Below, piece by piece: positions 55,908 to 64,000 of a DNA stretch of 64,000 nucleotides (its first letter is position 1; each line of letters opens with the position of its first letter). Made by a program: the position numbers and the translations under genes. The DNA is taken from NCBI RefSeq assembly GCF_002994745.2, contig NC_037094.1:14817001-14881000 (forward strand), read 5' to 3'. The notes under the pieces are model-generated. The model had not been told where the DNA came from, ran no database searches, and saw nothing but the letters and a program-made list of their open reading frames with translations. Source of the DNA: Rosa chinensis (taxonomy: Eukaryota; Streptophyta; Magnoliopsida; Rosales; Rosaceae).

Positions 55908-57733
55908 GCCATGAGAAAAAACTTAAATGATTGAAAATAATATGACAAAAATCGAAAATTTGGATCAGAATCTGAATGGTGGTGGATAGAACCAACCAAA
56001 TTAAGGTGTTTGTTGGTATCAATGTTTCGCAACCGAAAAACATCATGCACAACCATGTGTTACGAGATTTGAGAGATGAGAACCAAGTCAAAAACTTTGC
56101 CTTGCTAGCACATAACATTGATTCTCTGCAAAAATCTAATTTGTAGTTTTACTGTAAATAGAAGGGATGAGACTTACGGGTGAAGAAAGTGTTCGAAGAG
56201 CCAAGCCCGAAGAACCGAGACGGATCTCTCAGGAAGGCCACGTTGGGGCCGCCATGGATGACTCTCCATCATGTTCATCTGTTGAAAAGCTCTCTGCTGC
56301 CGGAGAGTTTGGTCGAGAATCCGAAGCCGAGGCGTCTCGCCTCGGCTTGCTCCGGGAGCCACCGGGTCTTTCTCCCCCATTGCTTTCCTTGTGGCCTGAA
56401 TCTGAGCTACAATCCCGTCTTTCAAGCTCCGGAAATGTCTTGACATGGCTTTCGAAGCCAGCTTAGAGTACACCGTGGCGGCTCCAGTCCCTGCCACGGT
56501 TTCGAAGGATGAGACCACAGCCTTCATCTGATCACAGTAGTGCTTGTATCTCCTCTCCACCTAATAAACCACATATGATCATGAAATTAAAAAATAAATG
56601 GAAAATAAAGGGTTTCTGGGTATTAATTGAAAGGCCTCCAAATTTGTTAGTTAGTGTAATAAACTAATCATGGAGACCTCAATTCATCAATACCCAGTAA
56701 ATTTTTTTAACTTTCCATTCTAATACACTCCCAGAAACTGAAAGTGGGGTTTCAAGGAAAGGAAGGGATCTTTTTCATGAAGCGAAATAAAAATAATTAC
56801 TAGTCAAGAAAATTACATAAATATTTATATCTACTTTACCTCTTCCAGCATTTGAAGCAGTCTGGTTTTTCTCTTCTGCAATTCAACGAATTCGAGGGAG
56901 TACAGGGAAGACTGCTTTTTCGAAGACGAAGAAGTACTGCCATTATTATTATCCTGATCGTCCCACTGTTTGGTTTTGTTTGACTTGTGCTTTGAAACTC
57001 CAAGAGCATCAGTCTGCTTTGTTCCGAGGCTACAGAACTCATTTAAGAGCTCCTGAGCTGGGCCTAAGTACTTTGAGTTTCTGAGCTGGAAAAGCCCAGA
57101 AGCTGCAGCTTGATTCTCATGAAGAAGAGATTGGTGACCAAGACCTGAGCTTTTACCCAAATACCCATCTTGCAATATCATATGACTCTGATTGATGCTC
57201 CCAATATCTTGATGATGATTTGTCTGCCTGAGTTCAAAGGACTGTAAGCCAATACTAGAGGGATTGGATGAGCTAAGAGAGAGTGAGAGGCCTTGGCTTG
57301 GCCTCTCATTACCTTCACATGGGAAAACACACCTCAATGAAGAATCATCAACAAGGAACCTATTGTTGCTGTTCTCCTGGTGCCAAGCTCCACCAGACTC
57401 CATTAGATTCTGGTTTTCGCTGCTCGTTTCCGACATGCCGGTTGTGTTGTACTCTTGCTGATGAGGATGGTAGAAATGATCGGCGCCTTTCGAAGATGAA
57501 GGTCCTCCTCCTCCTCCTCCATGTTTGGAGAAGAAGGCTCCTTTAGAGAAGCCTATCATCTCCATGCCAGTGGTCAAGTTGAAGATCTCTGCTGGGTTTG
57601 ACTGATCAAAGCCTTGGATCTGATTTGTGAACTGGTTCTGATGGTGGATGGTTGGATTCGCTGATGAAACATCCGAGTAGCAAAAACCAACTGATGAGGA
57701 CTTATGATCTTCACTGCACAGCTCTCTAGCCAT
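54762..57733 (-). CDS. BEL1: BEL1-type TALE homeodomain transcription factor (669 aa)
   Basis: Four coding exons on the minus strand: 57733-56840, 56560-56178, 55737-55677 and 55433-54762. Phases close exactly at 670 codons including stop. Domains in order: a ZIBEL-like GLSLSLSSS (about 148-156), the SKY motif [14 protein letters not shown] (220-233), the BELL helix region (about 283-350), and a TALE homeodomain (about 394-456) with the PYP insertion and recognition helix [16 protein letters not shown]-terminal motifs are GVSLTLGL and a [16 protein letters not shown] end. The N-terminal [24 protein letters not shown] and this C-terminus are those of Arabidopsis BEL1, not other BLH genes. BEL1 is a nuclear protein that pairs with KNOX partners and specifies ovule integument identity. 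Introns 1 and 2 are GT-AG; intron 3 appears to be GC-AG. A 5' UTR intron is possible (donor near 57892). Confidence 0.95.
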
Positions 57734-58110
57734 GGAAAAGAAACTCAGATTCTGTCTTCTTCTTCACAACAAAAAGAAGAAAGAAAGAAATTAATTAATT
57801 AATGAGAAACTTGAAGAATATGAATCAATCAAATCAAGATCAAGAGTCCAAATTGATGAAAAACCCGAAAAGGTAGTTATATATATTTACCAAGTGGATG
57901 TGGAGGTTGAGTATGTATGTTGGGGTGGTGATGGTGGTGGGCTTCTTCTGTTTCTCAGACTTGTTCTGTTAATAAGCCAACAGGGTGAGCCATGAAAGCC
58001 CGAACCTAGGAAGAAAAGATCAAATATATCTCCTCAGAAATAGAAGATCAGATAGGGCTGATGATGACCTCCTAACCATGTTCATCATTTCATTTCATTT
58101 CATATATGGC

Positions 58111-58166
58111 CTCTCTCTCTCTCTCTCTCTCGCCCCTCTCTATTCTGCTCTCTATTCTCTCTCTCT
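58111..58166 (-). repeat. GA-rich microsatellite in the BEL1 leader or promoter
   Basis: Two adjoining CT runs on + (GA on the coding strand), separated by gcccctctctattctgctctctattct. Confidence 0.8.
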
Positions 58167-58182
58167 AGTGGGTCAATGCTCC

Positions 58183-58192
58183 ATGATATAAA
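58183..58192 (-). promoter_or_regulatory. TATA-like box, BEL1
   Basis: On the minus strand gtatttatatc at about 58183-58193 lies just upstream of a long GA-type repeat (CT on +, about 58111-58131 and 58134-58166) that would sit at the start of the leader. GA repeats near the start are common in plant homeobox gene leaders. Confidence 0.35.
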
Positions 58193-58199
58193 TACCTCC

Positions 58200-61100
58200 A
58201 AAATAGACTTCATATTCTATGAATTCTAATACCCGGCCCCCTCAATTATTTCATACCCAACAATTATTTAAAAATTACTGTTAATTAAAAATATATATTA
58301 ATTTTTTAAGCAATATAATAATTTAACGATTAAAAAATGTGATTGATTATTTAAACACCCTCCTCTCCCCTCCCCTGAACTAGTAGATAATACAACAACA
58401 TAATAGTAATGAATCAATGATCGTCCTTTGCCTTGCTGCACAAACTACAAGCCGCCACACGACTTGTTCCATCTTTACTTTAATCATTTCTTCTCAAAAC
58501 CCTACTCTATGATTAACTTCATCATAATCAAAGACCAAAACCCAGAAATAATCATTGTGAAGAAAATAAAATCTCTGTAGGGGGAAGGGAGCGAATCCCC
58601 AGAAGTCTTTTCCTAAGTAGGAGTTGTTTCCAGGCTTAGAGATGGATTTAGTGAGCTATAGCCTCCTATTCTTTTATGGAAGGGGCGATGGGGCCCTTCC
58701 CTGCCCTTCCGCAGGCCTGAGCTCCAGTCCTAGCTTAGGGTCTCTGTAATGGGTTTACAAGAACCAAAAGAGTCGGGGAGTTTTTGTTTTTGTGTTTTTT
58801 TTTTTCACGGTGGGGGGGGGGGGGGGGGTGAAATATAAGAGAATAGATGCGCCTGGAGTCGTGGCAAAATGTTCCCAAAATAAGGGACTGTGGGACGAGA
58901 TGAGGTGGTCCAATTGTTTTTGCCATCCATCTAATTCTTATTAATTGTGTGTATTAAAGTAGTCCACCCATATATATGTGTATCTCATTTGGGACCGCAC
59001 CGTCTTTTTCTGTTTTTCTTTCTTTCTTTCTTTTGTGTTTAATTACGAATGGAGAATGAAAATAATATGCCCTACTCCACGCGCACCCTTCTATCCCTTC
59101 CCTGTCATTCATTTAGTCTTCTTCCACAAGTGCCCTATCATGATCACCAACATTTTTCAAGTTGGTTTCTCCTCCACATGTTCTTTAAGGAAATCATGAC
59201 TTCTTCCCCAATTGCAAGGTCATTGGCACAATGAAGAGTTGATCGATGGAAGTTTTCTCTATTAGCTAGGGTTAAATGTAGCAATGAGGATACGGTTGTC
59301 GGTCGATTTATATTAACGCGGATTGATTCTCAAATAGGATGTAAAGTAAATTTACTAAACAATGAATAAGAGTTGTCCATCGACCAACATAAGTAGGTAT
59401 AGCCTGATTGTTGGAATTCACAATATTCATCATTGCGATTGACAAGGAGATTATAATTTCCCGTATACAAGCGTGGGTAAGTTATGTAGATCCAACATGA
59501 TGAGATTTTCTCTATTGCCATAAATCCGGATCAAATTATAGTTGAATCGTTTGGCACAATTAGGATCGACCAATTCTCAGTAGGATCTTACGTTTAGGTT
59601 CCAAATTCATTTGTGCCTCTCATATTTTCGGCTCTAATAGAATAATCTAGGAAAATTTTTCCAATAGTTCTACAAAAGATTTTACTAATCTATTATATAA
59701 GTATTCCAAATGCCGATTGTAGGTGAAATTGTAGTGATAATATGTCATGCATTCTTGAATAAACTAGAATGACTTCGTACCACATCACTTGCTTAATCAA
59801 ATTTCTCATCAATGTGAGACATACACACATAAAGCATGGGTCCTATGTGTACAATATCTCTAGTAGAAACATGATCAATGATTAAGTGGTATATGCAACA
59901 ATGCAATGTTAACTATATCATAGGACGATTTATAAGACTTTTGAAAAGCCAAGTTCTTGTCATCTTGAGAACGAGCAAGCCTCATGTACATAAGGAGATT
60001 ATAGACCGTAGGTTTTCTCCTCATATGATCTTAAGGGCCATAACAAAACCCTCATGTTCCTTCAAACCAACCTCATACACCAAAAACGAAACTCACCTTT
60101 CTAATTAATTATATTTTCAGTGAAATGAAATTCACATTCAAATTAAAATGACCTCATTTTCAAGTAATTAAAATGTTTTTGAAGCCAAAATGAAAGATCC
60201 TTTCCATTTCACTTTCCCATTTTCAAAAACGATAAACAAAAACAAAAATATTTTTAGCAAGTAAGAAATGTTGGTTACGTGAGCTACAAGCTCCAAGAAA
60301 TGAGAGTGTTATATTGCAAGAGGTCCTAGGCGGCTTTAATGGTTTGGTCTGTTGGAAAAAGCAGGTGGTCCTAAACTAAGAGAAGCTTTCCCCGCAGCTT
60401 GCCATTTTTCCCTTCTATCTTCACCTCTTTACCGTACCCTAATCGATCATACACCAGGCTGACCTCATTCTGCGCACCCCTGCGCAACTTAGCACCTCGA
60501 TCACTCTCTCCGAGTCTGTCTGAGACTCTCTGCCAGAAAACTCAGTTTAACTATCAGCCTTTATCAGCCTTACGTAACTTTCATCCAGATTTTATATGTT
60601 AATGGCTCAGTTGCTTACATAACCTTTCCTCTTTGCTTATGCATGCCCTTGGATCCGTACGGACACGCCCTACTTTTGAAGGGTAAGTCTATGATTGTGT
60701 TTTGTAATTTTGTTTATGGGGAAGGATGGGTCAATTCTGGGTGGGGCGCCACCCCAAAACCCATAAAAGACGGGTGACCTTGCATTGAGATCAGCGGCCT
60801 GGTACTGTTGTTTGTTTGCTCCAGTTTTGAAACTGGGTGCTTATTTTCTTCGGAACTTGGAACTAAATAATTTTGAGGCCAATAGGGTGGTCCTTGGTTC
60901 ATATATAGATTTATATTGATGGGTTTTTAATTTTTTTGCATGGACCATTCTAGACGAACCATGCTAGCTGATTAGGGTTTCCAGTCATCCCAGTGGCCTC
61001 TCTGCCATTGATGCAGCTTTTGAATCTAGGAACAACATGGTTTTTGTAAGAGAGAGAAGAAAGTGGTGAACGGTGATGACGACGATCCAAGTGGAAGGGA

Positions 61101-61530
61101 GCTCGAGGGGGTTGGGGGGTAGGGCAAGAAGACACAGTATGCAGATCTAAGGGGATTGATTTACTGTTTAGTTATGTTTTGGGGGCCTTTGGACCAATGG
61201 ATTGGTGTGGCTTTTATGGCTGTAGGGACTGTCTTGTACTTTGACTCTGCCAGCCACAGAAGAAAGGTTTCTGGACTATTTCATCCTCATCATCGAGTTA
61301 TTTTGCACAGCATTTTTCATATTTGTCATGACAGTCCATGATTTAACTTGACAAGTAAATCAAAGAACTAGGGATTCATTTTTATAACACCATAGGGATC
61401 AAACCCAAAATTCTTAAAAAAAAAAAAAAAACAAGAAGAAGTTTCCTTGACCTTAAAAGAAAATAAATAGAGAAGTCTTCTTCCCCAATTTCAACTCAGT
61501 TCACAAATTTCTAGACAAGGTTACATCTAA
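58200..61530. other. intergenic, 3.3 kb, upstream of BEL1
   Basis: Mostly non-coding. It includes a G-run of 17 at 58812-58828, a CT-rich leader-like segment at 60399-60560 and a poly(A) at about 61417-61431. Short ORFs at 60399-60602, 60714-60902, 60950-61135 and 61156-61341 have no recognisable motifs, and I do not support any as genes. Confidence 0.45.
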
Positions 61531-61532
61531 AC

Positions 61533-62060
61533 TGCAAGGCCGGCCCTGAGGGCTGCTACCTGAGGCAGCCACCTCAAGCCACCGCTCTCTGGCGAGCCTC
61601 CGCCAATTTTTTTTTTTCAATTGTATCCGTATATATTTTTCTTTCCCCTGCATTATGCAATGTGGCCGTGCTTGTGCAGCGGTAACATTATTTTGCCGCT
61701 GTTTGCAGCACCAAGGTTCAAAACATAGTGGCTTCTTTTTTCTTTCTTATAGGAAAAGAATATTTTGGAATTGAATACTAATGTATTTGCCCTTTGTTTC
61801 ATTGGTTTCTCTTGTAATTAAGTATATTTTGTTCTTTGTTATTTTTTCAACTTCTAAGAGAAAATTTATTTTGGAATTGAACACCTTGTTTTTTTTTTTT
61901 CAATTACTATTAATGTATGGGTTTAATTTATATATATATATTTTTTATTATTATATATATATATATATTTTTTTTGATTATATATATATATTTTTTTTTT
62001 TATGTGAGGCCACATTTTAATTATTCACCTCAGGCCTCTAAAATGTAAGGACCGGCACTA
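61533..62060. mobile_element. small non-autonomous hAT-like element, 0.53 kb
   Basis: Left end tgcaaggccggccctgaggg and right end, as complement, tagtgccggtccttac share the GCCGG-CCT core; both sides also have a cctgaggc/cctgaggtg subterminal motif. Flanks are 8-bp near repeats atctaaac (61525-61532) and atctaaag (62061-62068). The interior is AT-rich with (AT)n at about 61930-61990. This fits hAT elements of the GGGCCGGCCCTG-ended type, but with imperfect ends. Confidence 0.6.
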
Positions 62061-62068
62061 ATCTAAAG

Positions 62069-64000
62069 AAATCAATTCAACATGATAATAGTATTGCTAG
62101 AATAGCTAGACTGTTATAAACAACTAGCTAGCCCTAATTTGATGGCTTCGATTAACAACTACTGCTAGCATCAAGGTCACGTAAAATGAAAGGCTTATAC
62201 GATGAACAATTTATTTGCCATTTTTAGTGAAGGTGGTTGTTTTCCTTTGTTTTCATGCATGGACCTTGGAATGTGAAACACATGAAAACAAAAGGCCAAA
62301 GGCATCACAATAGTGACTCATGAGGACCTGCTATTGTCACATTTCTAAATTGGTTATCCTAAAATGGTAGGAGAGTCTTTCCAAAGATACCTCCTCGATC
62401 CTCTATAGTATGTCATTGTTTCCCTTGTCAACATTTTCCACAGGTTTTTGAAAATGGTTTCGTTTGAAGGAAGCGATGGAATATGTTGCATTATCAAAGG
62501 TGTAATTTTCAGGGAATGCAAAACGATTTGAAATCCCTTAAAAAACAAAACAAAACAATTTGAAATATTCGTTTCAATATTTAATGAAATCCATAAATTG
62601 CTTGACCTTAGTTGCCGATGGAATTATGACTGCACAATAGTGATCAGTCCCTAGCTTTCGCCTTTGTCCTAATCAAACGTAGCAATTTATGATTAATTTC
62701 CATAATAGACTGGGCATAATGACGGCTGCATTTTTTACCTTTCAAAACTAAGCACCATTTATCACAATCATTATTTCAAACTATGATTGTAAGGTACAAT
62801 TTACTCTACAGCTGGTTACTTTTTTATCATATTTATTGAGCATCTTCTCCATACTATAATAAACCCTAGTCCAATACACAAACCCTAATTCAAAAGGTCT
62901 TACTCTTAAACCCTAATCTGAAAACCTAGTATGATTTGTATTGTGTCTTTTAGGCTTCTAAGTACGTAGCTGGCCATGAAGTCTTTAGTTTGGTTTTGAT
63001 GCTTAATCATATCGCAATTTTAGTTGCTAGCCAGTTGCTCCTACGTACTCTAATGAACTCTAAAAGAAGTTTTCTCGAAACTCGATCAAATGAGTTGGTT
63101 CAGGAGGTCAGGTGGTTCAAATGCTGATGAAAATTCCAGATTTGACCATGAGTAACTGATGGAAGTTCTGAAATTTAACTAGAGATAGGACATTATTGGT
63201 TCATGATCAATTTGTACTACTCATGTCATGGTGGCTGTTATTATTTCTTACCCAACTAAAAGGGATTGTATATAGAAGTTGAAAGCATGTAGTGTTCATT
63301 ATTTCATGGGTAACCATAGCTTTGCCAATTTTCCTTTTATTCCTCATCCTGTGGAAAGGAGGAGGAGAAGAAAAGAGCAATTTGGCACTAGCTCGTAGTG
63401 CATAATAACACCACAAATAAAGACGACCCGAATGGATATTTTTTGTTGTCGTGGGCCATAATTGGTTACCATTGTATGAAAAATAAATTCCAAAGGGTAA
63501 GTTAAGAAGGGGCCCTTTTTGTTCCTATAGCCGTTAAAATTTAACATCAAAACCTTCACCCATTTTTGTTCTTGAATGATCGAATGGACTGTCAAGCTCC
63601 ATCTCTCTGCTGGTTAATTAATTTGCATCCTTTCTGGGGTGGGTGTCTAGCTAGATCGATCAATTTTCTTGAGATGGATAGCGTCAATTCCACAGTTAAC
63701 AGGCAAATAAATGAGAGTGAAAGAATGATAAAATCGATATATTCATCATAAACTATATAATTTATTGTTCCTTTGCTTTTCCAGCTCCAGCTCTTATATA
63801 TTACTAATTGAATGCAACTGTATTACCTGAGAAATTTCCATTTTTCTTTTTCATTCTAATCCAATATGCATGCATTAATGATTTGAATTTTGACTTTTCA
63901 CATTGAGGAAAAGAAAAGGATTCTTGTTTGTATATATAAAGCATGTATTGAACTTTCATATAAGACCATCAACTTTTGTGATATGTTCAATATACAATAT
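62069..64000. other. intergenic, right edge
   Basis: AT-rich; no gene, RNA or transposon end that I can support. Confidence 0.45.

Noticed and set aside
60399..61341. Cluster of short ORFs upstream of BEL1
   Set aside because: No motifs, no consistent splice pattern and no mutual frame; a real exon cannot be supported.

Overview
The window is nuclear DNA from a flowering plant, most likely a eudicot: genes are split by AT-rich introns, there are plant-specific families (a BELL homeobox gene, a WUSCHEL-type homeobox copy, a PPR relic, a DUF604 glycosyltransferase), and much of the rest is plant transposons (Copia, LTR elements primed by tRNA-Asp, hAT, Mutator, Harbinger/Tourist, SINE). A woody rosid, perhaps Rosaceae, is a guess that the sequence does not prove. 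Genes are sparse and transposon boundaries can be set to the base from target-site duplications (TSDs).

Layout. 1-4.6 kb: a SINE, a Mutator-type non-autonomous element, a lone Mutator-type terminus and a GC-ended hAT element. 5-7.7 kb: two convergent genes, an 87-residue unknown protein (+) and a five-exon plastid-type NTF2-like protein (-). 9-14.8 kb: a roughly 2-kb segment repeated three times, each copy holding a 57-66 residue basic peptide gene (+) and, antisense, decayed pieces of a PPR gene. 15.8-18.1 kb: a 2.3-kb hAT element with an internal 523-525-bp tandem repeat. 20.6-21.4 kb: another terminal-inverted-repeat element. 22.6-25.3 kb: a DUF604/GT31 glycosyltransferase gene with an apparent 1-base deletion. 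26.5-27.3 kb: one Tourist MITE nested in another. 28.0-29.8 kb: a Pack-MULE carrying a ribose-5-phosphate isomerase fragment.

30-46.7 kb holds two abutting LTR elements. The first (29979-39329) has near-identical 2.1-2.2 kb LTRs, a tRNA-Asp primer site and no pol, and carries, antisense, an uninterrupted WUSCHEL-type homeobox ORF with its own TATA-like box. This is the most notable object in the window. The second (39338-46704) is a decayed Copia element inserted 3-8 bp away. 47.5-50.9 kb is a decayed FAR1-type Mutator element with long inverted repeats. 54.8-57.7 kb is an intact four-exon BEL1 orthologue (-), with one GC-AG intron. The rest, to 64 kb, is mostly intergenic apart from a small hAT-like element.

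The genes do not form a pathway. BEL1 and WUSCHEL act in the same ovule and meristem regulatory network in Arabidopsis, so the arrival of a mobile WUSCHEL-like copy about 20 kb from BEL1 is suggestive but may be chance.
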